DNA from: Iamia sp038233075 | Lineage (GTDB): Bacteria; Actinomycetota; Acidimicrobiia; Acidimicrobiales; Iamiaceae | Length of the DNA stretch: 64,000 bases | Reading direction: 5' to 3' | Assembly (NCBI GenBank): GCA_038233075.1 | Contig: JBBSMQ010000007.1 | Coordinates: forward strand, 1 to 64,000 | Part shown: positions 51,373-59,813 of the stretch, one piece after another | Numbering within the stretch: the first letter of the stretch is position 1 | Layout: each line of letters opens with the position of its first letter | Program-made: the position numbers and the translations under genes | The notes under the pieces: model-generated | Seen by the model: only the letters and a program-made list of their open reading frames with translations | What the model was told of the DNA's origin: nothing | The model's database searches: none

Positions 51373-52053
51373 GTGAGCCTGTCGCTGCTGATCGTGGACG
51401 ACCACGAGGGCGTGGCCCGCGCCCTGGCCGAGCTGCTGCGCGGCTCGGGGTTCGGACCGGTGCACGTGGCCCACTCGAGCACCGACGCGCTGGGCCAGTC
51501 GCGGCGCGCCCGGCCCGACGTGGCCACGGTCGATCTCGATCTCGGCGACGAGGACGGCCTGGAGCTGCTGCGGTCCCTCCGCGCCGAGCAGCCGCACCTG
51601 CCGGCCGTCGTGCTCACCGCGACCTGCACGGTCGACGCCGCCCTGGCCTCGCTGCGGGCCGGTGCTGCCGGCTTCATCCCCAAGTCGGCGTCGTCGGACG
51701 ATCTGCTCGGAGGCATCCGGGCTGCGGCCCGGGGCCACACCTGGCTTCCGCTGGACCTGACCGGTCCCATCGTCACCCGGCTGATGGAGCCCGAGCCGCC
51801 CAACGACTGGGAGGAGCTGATCGCCACCCTCTCGGCTCGCGAGCGGGAGGTCCTGGGACTGATGGTGGAGGGCCTCAGCCGGCGCGACATCGGCACCACC
51901 CTCTCGATCTCGCTCAACACGGTCCGCACCCACGTCAAGAACATCCTCTCCAAGCTCGGGGTGCACGCCAGCTTGGAGGCGGTGAGCCTGGCCCTGCGGG
52001 CCGGCATGCGGCCCGACGACCGCACCCGGCGGGTCGAGAGGGCACGGCCGTAG
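51373..52053 (+). CDS. NarL/LuxR-type response regulator
   Basis: 226 residues from GTG 51373; the open frame upstream is not conserved. Receiver: IVDDHEG at 7-13, Asp54 phosphoacceptor (TVDLDL), VVLTAT and the Lys in FIPKSAS. The output domain reads LSAREREVLGLMVEGLSRRDIGTTLSISLNTVRTHVKNILSKLGVHAS, a complete LuxR-type HTH. It converges on the histidine kinase gene, 26 bp away, which is its likely partner. Targets are not indicated; the surrounding polysaccharide genes are candidates. Confidence 0.92.
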   Translation: MSLSLLIVDDHEGVARALAELLRGSGFGPVHVAHSSTDALGQSRRARPDVATVDLDLGDEDGLELLRSLRAEQPHLPAVVLTATCTVDAALASLRAGAAGFIPKSASSDDLLGGIRAAARGHTWLPLDLTGPIVTRLMEPEPPNDWEELIATLSAREREVLGLMVEGLSRRDIGTTLSISLNTVRTHVKNILSKLGVHASLEAVSLALRAGMRPDDRTRRVERARP

Positions 52054-52078
52054 CGGCGGCAGCCCGGGCGGCCGGCTC

Positions 52079-52711
52079 TCACCTTCGCTGGGGCACCACG
52101 ATCCTCAGCTCCGCTCCCCCGAGAGGGCTCTGGCGCAGTTCCAGGTGGCCCGAGTGCTGTTGTACCACGCGGTTCACCGTGAGCATGCCGAGCGATGCTC
52201 GACCGGCGACCGCCTCGCCGAACCCCGGTCCCGAGTCCCCCACCGTCACGCGGATCGTGCTGTCGGAGACGGTGACGCCGACGGACACGGTCCCGTGGTC
52301 CGATGCCGCCCGGCAGGCGTTCTCGACCAGGTTGTAGAGGCATCGGGTCCACTCCAGGGCGTCTCCCTCCACCGCCGCCTCGTCGACCTGGAGGGTGATC
52401 TCGCCGTCATAGGTCAGCCGGGAGCGCTCCACCACCTCGGTCACCACCCGGGCCAGGTCGACCGAGCCGACCGGTGGCGCGTCGCCGAGCTGGCGCTGGC
52501 AGAGCGCGGCCACCAGCTGGACCTCTCGAGCGATCAGGGCCAGCTGCTCGCGCCCTTCAGGTCCGACGGCATCAGAGGCACGGAGCGCCCCCAGCAGCGC
52601 CTGCATGATGGCGACGGACTGCAACAGGTCGTGGGCCGACCGGCGGTGCTCGTCGTAGCCGTCCTCACCGATGCCCATGTCCCTCCCGAAGGATCCGGGC
52701 GCGTGGGCCAC
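52079..52711 (-). CDS. Sensorless soluble histidine kinase
   Basis: 210 residues from GTG 52711 (ATG 52678 is possible). No signal peptide, membrane segment or sensor domain is present. RRSAHDLLQSV carries the putative phospho-accepting His27, and the HATPase part has the N-box LVENACRAA, DSGPGFG (G1) and SLGMLTVNRVVQQHSG (G2). The protein must receive its signal from a partner or act as a cytoplasmic phosphorelay component for the two flanking response regulators. It converges with the plus-strand regulator gene. Confidence 0.82.
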   Translation of the reverse strand: MAHAPGSFGRDMGIGEDGYDEHRRSAHDLLQSVAIMQALLGALRASDAVGPEGREQLALIAREVQLVAALCQRQLGDAPPVGSVDLARVVTEVVERSRLTYDGEITLQVDEAAVEGDALEWTRCLYNLVENACRAASDHGTVSVGVTVSDSTIRVTVGDSGPGFGEAVAGRASLGMLTVNRVVQQHSGHLELRQSPLGGAELRIVVPQRR

Positions 52712-52775
52712 CCGAGGCCGCGCACGGCCGTGAGCCTACTGGCGATGGGCGGTGAGGTCCCCGCAGGCCGCGGCG

Positions 52776-54767
52776 TCAGCTCTCGAGGGTGATGCGGACC
52801 AGATCGAGGGCGACGGACGTGCTGGCGCCGAGAGCCGCCCGGGAGCAGACCTCGTCGATCAGCGCATCCCCCTCGACGAGCCAAGGGATGCCGGTCGCCT
52901 CGGCCCGCAGCTGACCGTCGTCGAGCGTGCGGACCCGGATGTCGGTGGTCCGACGGTCCAGGTCGAGGCCCATCGTGATCTGCAGGGCTGCCCCCGCCGG
53001 CACGGCTTGCCCCGTGGGTCGATCACGGGGGACGAGGTACCCGACCAGGCCCTTGCTGGTGAGGCGCACCGAGGCCAGGCTGCCGGCTGAGCTCCGGACG
53101 GTCAGCAGGCGGGCGTCGGAGGTGGCGCCGCCCCGGGCGCTCACCACCATGTCGATGGTGAGGCGCGAGCCGGGGAGCTTGGGCACCGTCCGGCACGCCT
53201 CGGGGGGTGCGGCTCCCGCCGCGGTGGGACCGAGCAGCAGGGCCCGGCCGGGGAGGGTCGGGACATCGGCGACGACACCGATGGGCTGCTTGTCGATGTC
53301 CTGCCAGGCCGTCGGGCCCGGACCGCCCACGGGGAGTGTGTCGAAGGTGTCGTCCACGAGGACCGTCGGAGCATCGCCGTCGACCGACTGGGGCACCTCG
53401 GGCGGCTGAGGGACACCGTCGGCGAGCGTGGCCCACCGCCCAACCCTCTCACTGGAGACGATGAGCACCAGCCCCGACTCGGCATCGACGGGGCCGGCGG
53501 GGACCAGGGGACGTTCGAGGCTGCCGCCATCGACACCGGCGATGAGGCGGCGGGTGATCCCCGGCGAGGAGGCGAGGGCGTCGAGGGGCGCCACCTTCTC
53601 CACCAGCACCGTCGGCGCGATGCCGCCGCGGTCGAAGACCTCGCTCTGCTCCTGCCCGGTGGCGGGCGCGATCGCCACCACCCGGGCGGTGGAGCCGTCG
53701 ACCACGAGCGACGGCCGCGTGAGCTGATCCCTCACCTGGGCCACGACCGCGGGGAGCTCGGGTCGCTTGGTCCTGTCTCGTGTGGGCAGGTCGACCAGCA
53801 GCAGGTCCGCGGCCTCCTCCTCGGCCGAGCCGGGATCCGATGTCGTGCGCACCAGCGCCAGGAGACCGTCGGTCTCCGGCACCACGGCGGCGTCGACGGG
53901 CCCGGTCCCCTTGACCCCGGGGGTGTCGACGGATCGGATGCCCCACTCGCCCTCGACGCGCCGGGCGACCACCATCCTGTCCAACGCCCGCGACCGCCAG
54001 ACGAGGGTGACGACATCGCCCTCGGTGACCAGGTCGAAGCCGCCCACGTCGTCTTCCGCGCCGTCCACCCTCGGGAACTCCCAGGGTGCCAGCTGCGCCG
54101 AGGTCCCCTCGGTGTGGGCGACGGCGACACCCCGCTCCACCGGTCGGGCCAGCCAGACCTCGCCCGAGGCGGTGACGGCCATGCGCGTGTCGGGTGCCCC
54201 GATCGTGGTCGCCTGCGTCGGGTGATCTGGGGCCGCGACCCACAGGCGCGTGTCCGGATCCCACGAGAAGCGGTGGATCCGCAGGGCCTGGCCCCGGTAG
54301 GGCTTTCCTCCGGTGGAGGCCACGACCAGCCACTCGCCGCTCCAGCCCACCTCGAGCGTGGCGAAGGGCCGGTCGTCGACGAGGACGCCAGTGTCGATCC
54401 ACGGCCCGTCGGGACCGCCCAGGCCCCAGATGTGGTGGGCCCCGGTGGTGGAATCGGGAAGCACCGCCCACCAGGTCCCGAACGCGAACCAGCTGCGGGC
54501 CGTGCCCACGTCGCGATCCGGGAGCGTCACCGACAGCGGTCGGTTCGGCCCGTCGACCAGCTCCGGGAACGACGAGGGATCGACGTTCAGCTGGTCGGCG
54601 GCGAGGGGGGCCTCGACAGGCCCGGTCTGGCCCTGGATGTCGGCCGGTTCGATCGCACTCTGCACCAGCCGCACCAGGCCCAGGGTCACGAGCAGCAGCA
54701 CCACACCCACGCCCAGGACCCGCAGCCGCGCCACGCGGTACGCCGACAGCCCCGTCCCGATCCTCAT
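52776..54767 (-). CDS. Large membrane-anchored extracytoplasmic protein
   Basis: 663 residues. A single N-terminal membrane segment (about 15-35, LRVLGVGVVLLLVTLGLVRL) is followed by a long beta-rich region with WD-like strands (WFAFGTWWAVLP, EWLVVASTGGKP, VTLVWRSR), suggesting a propeller, and a C-terminal domain (about 490-663) that ends SRAALGASTSVALDLVRITLE and resembles concanavalin/LamG-type beta sandwiches. No lipobox or catalytic motif was seen. Lying next to an initiating sugar transferase, it may bind or organise the exopolysaccharide outside the cell. Family not recognised. Confidence 0.6.
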   Translation of the reverse strand: MRIGTGLSAYRVARLRVLGVGVVLLLVTLGLVRLVQSAIEPADIQGQTGPVEAPLAADQLNVDPSSFPELVDGPNRPLSVTLPDRDVGTARSWFAFGTWWAVLPDSTTGAHHIWGLGGPDGPWIDTGVLVDDRPFATLEVGWSGEWLVVASTGGKPYRGQALRIHRFSWDPDTRLWVAAPDHPTQATTIGAPDTRMAVTASGEVWLARPVERGVAVAHTEGTSAQLAPWEFPRVDGAEDDVGGFDLVTEGDVVTLVWRSRALDRMVVARRVEGEWGIRSVDTPGVKGTGPVDAAVVPETDGLLALVRTTSDPGSAEEEAADLLLVDLPTRDRTKRPELPAVVAQVRDQLTRPSLVVDGSTARVVAIAPATGQEQSEVFDRGGIAPTVLVEKVAPLDALASSPGITRRLIAGVDGGSLERPLVPAGPVDAESGLVLIVSSERVGRWATLADGVPQPPEVPQSVDGDAPTVLVDDTFDTLPVGGPGPTAWQDIDKQPIGVVADVPTLPGRALLLGPTAAGAAPPEACRTVPKLPGSRLTIDMVVSARGGATSDARLLTVRSSAGSLASVRLTSKGLVGYLVPRDRPTGQAVPAGAALQITMGLDLDRRTTDIRVRTLDDGQLRAEATGIPWLVEGDALIDEVCSRAALGASTSVALDLVRITLES

Positions 54768-54806
54768 CGGCTCACCTCGGTGCTCGGCATCCTTGCGCCG
54801 GACACC

Positions 54807-55412
54807 TCAGTGCCCGGCCCGCTGCACCACCGCACGGACCGTGGCCACCATGATCCACAGGTCCAGGGGCAGGCAGCAGCGATCGATGTAGCGCACGTCG
54901 AGGCGCAGGCGCTCGTCGAAGCTCAGCCCGGTGCGTCCCTGCACCTGCCACAGGCCCGTCACCCCGGGCCGCACCTCGAGGCGCCGGGTGTGCCACAGCG
55001 AGTAGGTCGAGGGGGCGAAGGAGGTCGGTCGCGGGCCCACGAGGGACATGTGTCCGACGAGCACGTTGAGCAGCTGCGGCAGCTCGTCGAGGCTCGTGGA
55101 CCGCAGCACCCGCCCGACGCGCGTGATGCGCGGGTCGCCGGGCAACTTGAAGTCGGGCGCCGGGACGATGCTCAGGTGGGCGAGCGACTCCTTCAGGGCC
55201 TCGGCATCGCGCACCATGGTGCGGAACTTGAGCATCGGGAAGCGGCGACCCCCCTGCCCGGTCCGTTGCTGCACGAAGAGGACCGGGCCCCGGGAGTCGA
55301 TCACCACGACCAACGCGATCAGCACCAGCAGCGGCCCCACCACCGGCAGCAGCGCCAGGCAGACGGCGACGTCGATGACGCGCTTCACCGGTCGATAGTG
55401 GGCGTGGCGCAC
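54807..55412 (-). CDS. Small initiating sugar transferase (PglC/WbaP catalytic-domain type)
   Basis: 201 residues with one N-terminal hydrophobic re-entrant helix (KRVIDVAVCLALLPVVGPLLVLIALVV) and the catalytic domain: PVLFVQQRTG, PMLKFRTMV, LPGDPRITRVGRVLR, DELPQLLNV and MSLVGPRPTSF. It lacks the extra membrane and CoA-binding domains of the enzyme at 47543, so it belongs to the minimal monotopic class. It primes undecaprenyl phosphate for a second glycan. It follows the GGDEF-like gene with a 2-nt gap. Confidence 0.9.
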   Translation of the reverse strand: MRHAHYRPVKRVIDVAVCLALLPVVGPLLVLIALVVVIDSRGPVLFVQQRTGQGGRRFPMLKFRTMVRDAEALKESLAHLSIVPAPDFKLPGDPRITRVGRVLRSTSLDELPQLLNVLVGHMSLVGPRPTSFAPSTYSLWHTRRLEVRPGVTGLWQVQGRTGLSFDERLRLDVRYIDRCCLPLDLWIMVATVRAVVQRAGH

Positions 55413-55414
55413 GA

Positions 55415-56119
55415 TCAGCCCCTCGCCAGCCGGCGACGGGCGACGGGCGCGGGCTCGACCTCGGCCAGCTCCGCGACCTCGGGGTCGGGGTCGGCCTCGG
55501 CGAGGCGGACGCCGGCGTCATCGGCGTCGGCGGGCTCCTGATGGGGACGGGCCAGCGCGTCGAACAGGCCATCGACGGTGACGGCATCGGTCGGGAACGA
55601 CGCCACCCGGACGTCCTCGCGCGTCACCAACCCCCCCAGGCGCGCCAGGAACTCGACCGCGCCCGGTCGTGCGGTCTCCACCAGCATCACGACGAGCACG
55701 CCGCGGGCCCGCCAGGCGCGGTCGGTGGTGCGCAACCGGGTCACGACCTCGAGGCCGACGTCGTGGGTGCAGGCGATGGTGACGAGCGTGAGGGCGTGAC
55801 CGTGGCGCCGGCTGCGTTCCAGCTCGCCGACCAGGATCTGGTCGGGTCGATCGGGCCGCACCCGGACCGAGACGTGATCGATGACCAGGCCCAGCAGCGC
55901 GGTGGCGGCGAGCACACCCCCGAGCGCGACGTACACCGGGCGACTGGGGAGCACCCCCACGAAGCCCCGAGCCAGCAGGATCCCCGCCACCAGCAACGAC
56001 ACGCAGCACCCCACCACCGTGCCCGGGCGCATGCGGGGCGCGGCGCTGAGCACGGCGTCCTCGGCCGGCCGGCTTCGTCGCAGGCCCGTCCCCAAGGCGC
56101 GAGCCGAGTGCGGCCTCAT
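55415..56119 (-). CDS. Membrane protein with degenerate GGDEF-like domain
   Basis: 234 residues. Two hydrophobic segments (about 35-53 and 63-80) precede a cytoplasmic domain in which GELERSRRHGHALTLVTIAC, LRTTDRAWRARG, VVMLVETARPGAVEFLARL and DVRVASFPTDAVTVDGLFDALA follow the strand order of GGDEF domains. The catalytic GG(D/E)EF motif and the substrate-binding Asp are absent, so it is probably a sensor or a c-di-GMP/nucleotide-free regulator rather than a cyclase. It is translationally adjacent to the initiating transferase, which suggests control of exopolysaccharide initiation. Confidence 0.6.
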   Translation of the reverse strand: MRPHSARALGTGLRRSRPAEDAVLSAAPRMRPGTVVGCCVSLLVAGILLARGFVGVLPSRPVYVALGGVLAATALLGLVIDHVSVRVRPDRPDQILVGELERSRRHGHALTLVTIACTHDVGLEVVTRLRTTDRAWRARGVLVVMLVETARPGAVEFLARLGGLVTREDVRVASFPTDAVTVDGLFDALARPHQEPADADDAGVRLAEADPDPEVAELAEVEPAPVARRRLARG

Positions 56120-56174
56120 CGGTGCATCCTCACGTCGGGAGCACCCCGATGTCCGGTTCGTCCGAGACCCGCGC

Positions 56175-57128
56175 TCACGTGGCGCTCATCTCGCGTCCGA
56201 AGAGGGGCTCGGCCCACCGCGCCATGGCCTCCAGCCCCTCGCGCCGCGAGGTCTGGGGCGCGTAGCCGAGCACCGCGGCGGCCCGGCTGATGTCCGCCGC
56301 GGTGTTGCAGGCGTCGCCGGGCGCGGTGGGTACGTGCTCCAGGTCGATGGGGCCGGCGATGTCCTGCACCTCGTCGATGAGGGTGCGCAGCGTGACCGGT
56401 TTGCCCCCGCCCACGTTCAACACGCCGTCGCAGTCGGCCAGGCCGGACCGGTAGGTGGCCTCCACCACGTCGTCGACGTAGGTGAGGTCACGCGACGAGG
56501 TCCCGTCGCCTCTGATCCCGAAGGTCTCCCCGCGGTGCGCGGCACGGAACAGCCGGTGCAGCGCCATGTCCGGCCTCTGACCCGGTCCGTAGACGGTGAA
56601 GTAGCGCAGGCAGGTCACCGGCAGGCCCCGGGCGCGGTGGTAGGCGAGGCACAGGTGCTCCGCCGCCAGCTTGGACACCCCGTAGGGCGAGATGGGCCGA
56701 GGCAGGCTCGACTCGGGCGTCGGGTGCTCGAGGGCATCGCCGTAGACCGAGGAGCTGGAGGCGAACACCAACCGGCGCAGGCCCGCATCGACGCACGCTT
56801 CCAGCAGCTGGTGGGTCGCCGTGACGTTGTTGCGGGTGTAGTCGACGAAGTGCGAGCCCCACGACTGCGACACCGACGCCTGGCCAGCCAGGTGGTACAC
56901 CACGTCTACCCCCTCCAGGCTCGTCCGGGGCACCCCCTCTGAGAGGTCGGCGCAGATGAGCTGGAAGCGGGGATCGTCGACCAGGCCATCGAGGTTCTGG
57001 GTCTTCATCCAGACGTCGTACGCGGGTGTGAGGCAGTCCACACCGACGACGGAGTGGCCGTCGGCCAGGAGCCGACGGCTCAGCGTCGAGCCGATGAAGC
57101 CTGCCGCCCCCGTCACCATCGCGATCAC
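56175..57128 (-). CDS. NAD-dependent nucleotide-sugar epimerase/dehydratase
   Basis: 317 residues from GTG 57128 (ATG 57119 is an alternative). The Rossmann loop TGAAGFIG lies at 6-13, the catalytic Ser in FASSSSVYG and the YxxxK motif in YGVSKLAAEH. LRYFTVYGPGQRPDMAL and the C-terminal GGGKPVTL match UDP-glucuronate/UDP-galactose 4-epimerase-like enzymes. It probably supplies a galacto-configured or uronic-acid sugar for the second module. The exact substrate cannot be fixed from motifs. Confidence 0.87.
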   Translation of the reverse strand: MIAMVTGAAGFIGSTLSRRLLADGHSVVGVDCLTPAYDVWMKTQNLDGLVDDPRFQLICADLSEGVPRTSLEGVDVVYHLAGQASVSQSWGSHFVDYTRNNVTATHQLLEACVDAGLRRLVFASSSSVYGDALEHPTPESSLPRPISPYGVSKLAAEHLCLAYHRARGLPVTCLRYFTVYGPGQRPDMALHRLFRAAHRGETFGIRGDGTSSRDLTYVDDVVEATYRSGLADCDGVLNVGGGKPVTLRTLIDEVQDIAGPIDLEHVPTAPGDACNTAADISRAAAVLGYAPQTSRREGLEAMARWAEPLFGREMSAT

Positions 57129-57234
57129 TGCTGCACCTCCGTGCGCGCCCTGCCCGACGACCCTGCCGCGCCCGGTGCCGGGCGACGACCGCCCACAGGG
57201 TGAGTCGGCCTACGCCGATCCGCGGGTCCCGCGA

Positions 57235-58341
57235 TCATGTCGTCGAGGGATGGGTGATGGCGGTCCAGGTGATGGCCGAGTGGCCGGACCCATCGTGGAC
57301 GGCGGCCTCGCGGGCGAGGTCGTCGAAGGCGGGCGCGGGCCAGCGGGACGCCACGATCGGCCACAGCCCCGCGGGGGTGGGGACCCGGAGGTCGTCGACG
57401 GGTTCGGGCCAGGAGTCGGGATCGGCCATGGTGTCCACGACCAGATCCAGCGCCGCCCGCAGTGACCCTCCACGCTCCCCGACGACCTCCCAGAGGTCGA
57501 TGCCGGCCCGGGACAGCACGTCTGCGGTGGCGACCTTGTAGTCCAGTGCCTCCTGGCTGTACATGAGCCCGGCGAAACCTCGCCGCACCTCCTCGGGGAT
57601 CTGCCCGTCGGGCCCGACGAGGGCGATCTGCTCCCGCCAGCGCTCGGCCGCCGCCACCATGGCGTCCTCGTCACCCAGCTCCACCGCCGCCACCGCCCGC
57701 AGGTAGGTACCGGCGTCGCCCCAGTTGCCGTCGCGGTCCGAGGCGGCGGGGACGATCACCTCGCGGAGCCAGTCGTGGAACCGCTCGGTCTCCTCGGCCG
57801 TGTAGGCCCCCTCCGCCCGCAGGATGTCCACGGCGAAGACGAACGCAGGCGCCGCCCGGCTCACGACGAGCGACGTCTCGCACGCACCGGAGTCGGGGCA
57901 GGTGTCGCGCAGCCGGCGCGTGGTGGTCACCCAATCGTCGACCATGGCGCGGGCCGCGTCCTGGTGGGCGGCGTCATAGGTGAGCCTCGACGACAGGGCC
58001 AGGGTCCAGGCCCGCTGCGCGTCCTCGACGAAGTCGTGGTCGGGCGACTTGATCCGGAGGGGGTTGCGTGCCCGCGGTTCCTTGTCCTCGGCGTCCTCTG
58101 CCACCCCGGTGAGGCGACGCCGGGACTCGTCGTCCAGCGGACGGTCGATCGCGTCCAAGCCCGCCAGCGCCCCCGGCAGCCGACTGGGTTCGACGGCACG
58201 CGTGGGCAGCGGACGGAACCTGGCCGCCTCGTCGTCGGATGAGGACGAGCACGCCGCCACCAGGATGATGACCGCCAGAGCCACCACCCTCCCCGACAGC
58301 CGGGGACGAAGCCTCGGTGCTCGGCGGACCATGACCTCCAT
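57235..58341 (-). CDS. Alginate-lyase-like lipoprotein
   Basis: 368 residues from ATG 58341 with GGAGG five nt upstream; the frame continues further without conserved sequence. The signal peptide ends in lipobox LVAAC. The mature helical domain contains KSPDHDFVEDAQRAWTLAL, DRDGNWGDAGTYLRAVAAVEL and MYSQEALDYKV, the alpha/alpha-toroid pattern of the Alginate_lyase (PL5-like) family. Polysaccharide lyases cleave uronic-acid polymers by beta-elimination. If the epimerase makes a uronate, this enzyme could trim the nascent polymer. The usual catalytic Tyr/His pair is not certain. Confidence 0.72.
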   Translation of the reverse strand: MEVMVRRAPRLRPRLSGRVVALAVIILVAACSSSSDDEAARFRPLPTRAVEPSRLPGALAGLDAIDRPLDDESRRRLTGVAEDAEDKEPRARNPLRIKSPDHDFVEDAQRAWTLALSSRLTYDAAHQDAARAMVDDWVTTTRRLRDTCPDSGACETSLVVSRAAPAFVFAVDILRAEGAYTAEETERFHDWLREVIVPAASDRDGNWGDAGTYLRAVAAVELGDEDAMVAAAERWREQIALVGPDGQIPEEVRRGFAGLMYSQEALDYKVATADVLSRAGIDLWEVVGERGGSLRAALDLVVDTMADPDSWPEPVDDLRVPTPAGLWPIVASRWPAPAFDDLAREAAVHDGSGHSAITWTAITHPSTT

Positions 58342-58481
58342 GGTGGCCTCCGAGCGCTGCGGGACCTCCGCGCATTCGCGGTAGCATCGATCACCCACAC
58401 CGCGGATCCTGTCGAGACGGGTGTGGTCCAGCGTGTTGCCCTCCGGGGCCCCACCCGACCGCTGAGGGTGCGAGACGCCGC

Positions 58482-59813
58482 ATGGACACCGCTACGACCG
58501 ACATCGACCTCAGATCTCCCCCGCGCCGCGCCGAGTCGGCCCTGAAGGCGGCGCTCACCCTGCTCGATGGTGGCGCCGTCGCCTTCGCCACGTTGCGGGA
58601 CCCAGGCCGTGACGGTGCCGGCGTGCTGGAGGCGGACGTCCTCATCGACCGGCGCGACCAGCGCCGGGCGGAGCGTCTGTTGGTGGAGGCAGGGTTCCGT
58701 CGCCGTCCCAGCTGGGGCCGCCACCCGCACCGGTTCTTCCTGCGTCCGGTCGCCTCGTCCTCAGCCGATGGTGCCGATGGGGGCCTCGACTGGGTCAAGC
58801 TCGATCTGGTCACGGACCTGTCCTTCGGCCCCTGGCACCAGTGGACGACCGGCATGGCCTCGGCGTGCCTGGCGGCGCGTTCGCCGGGACCGGGTGCCCG
58901 CCTCGCCCCGGCCGATGAGCTCCTGGCCCACCTCCTCCACGCCGTGCTCGACCGCGGCGTGCTCCGCCCCCGGGACATCGAGGCCCTCTCTCGCCTCGCA
59001 CCCCGGGCCTCGACACCGGGCGTGTTGGGTCACACCATGCTCACCGACGCCTCCTGCGACCGGTCGTGGGCTCGCCTCGTGGCCCGGATCGACGACGGAG
59101 ACTGGCGTGGCTTGCTGGCGGACGCGCTGCGCCTGCGCGCGCTGGTGCGCGACCAGCGACCGGTGGGGGGGGCGGCGCGTCACGTCCGCAACCGCACCCT
59201 GCGCCGGGGGGGCCGCCTCCTCGACGGTCTCGCCGCCCGGGGGGCCCTCGTGGCCCTGGTGGGCCCGGACGGCACCGGCAAGACCACGCTCGCGACCAGC
59301 CTGGTGGCCACGGCCGGGGTCCCGGCCCGAGGCCTCTACGGCGGCACCTACCGCAGCGGCACCCCCCGGTCGCGTCTCCCCGGCCTGGCCACCGGTCGGG
59401 TGCTGACACGCCTGCTGGGCACCCGGGCCCGCGTGACCTGGCACCGTCGGCGAGGCCGGCTGGTGGTCTTGGACCGCCACCCGACCCAGGCTCGGCCGGG
59501 CGCCGGGGATCACCTCAGTCGCCGAGCCCGCCTCCGACGCCGGTGCCTGGCCTCGACCCTCCCCCGGCCGGACCTGCTGGTGGTCCTCGATGCGCCGCCA
59601 GAGGTCCTCCACGAACGGCGTCCCGAGCACTCCGTGGCCCACCTCGAAGACGATCGACGACGGCACCTGGCCCTGCGCGTCCCCACCATCACCCGCGTCC
59701 TGGACGCCTCCGCCCCGCCCGACGCGGTGCGGGCCGACACCGTCCGCCTGGTCTGGGAGCATGCCATCCCGACCCGTGTGCGCACCGAGACCCGCGGGGC
59801 GCGCTCTCGATGA
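58482..59813 (+). CDS. Nucleotidyltransferase-like / P-loop kinase fusion
   Basis: 443 residues. The N-terminal part (about 20-230) has the strand EADVLIDRRD and KLDLVTDLSF of minimal nucleotidyltransferases (DUF1814/Nucleotidyltransf_5-like). From about 255 a thymidylate-kinase-like P-loop domain follows: GALVALVGPDGTGKTTL with Walker A at 261-269, VVLDRHPTQARPG and a lid-like Arg region, then DLLVVLDAPPEVLHERR. Such fusions are known in polysaccharide loci but their substrate is unknown. The stop overlaps the flippase start (ATGA), beginning a strictly coupled four-gene operon. Confidence 0.78.
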   Translation: MDTATTDIDLRSPPRRAESALKAALTLLDGGAVAFATLRDPGRDGAGVLEADVLIDRRDQRRAERLLVEAGFRRRPSWGRHPHRFFLRPVASSSADGADGGLDWVKLDLVTDLSFGPWHQWTTGMASACLAARSPGPGARLAPADELLAHLLHAVLDRGVLRPRDIEALSRLAPRASTPGVLGHTMLTDASCDRSWARLVARIDDGDWRGLLADALRLRALVRDQRPVGGAARHVRNRTLRRGGRLLDGLAARGALVALVGPDGTGKTTLATSLVATAGVPARGLYGGTYRSGTPRSRLPGLATGRVLTRLLGTRARVTWHRRRGRLVVLDRHPTQARPGAGDHLSRRARLRRRCLASTLPRPDLLVVLDAPPEVLHERRPEHSVAHLEDDRRRHLALRVPTITRVLDASAPPDAVRADTVRLVWEHAIPTRVRTETRGARSR

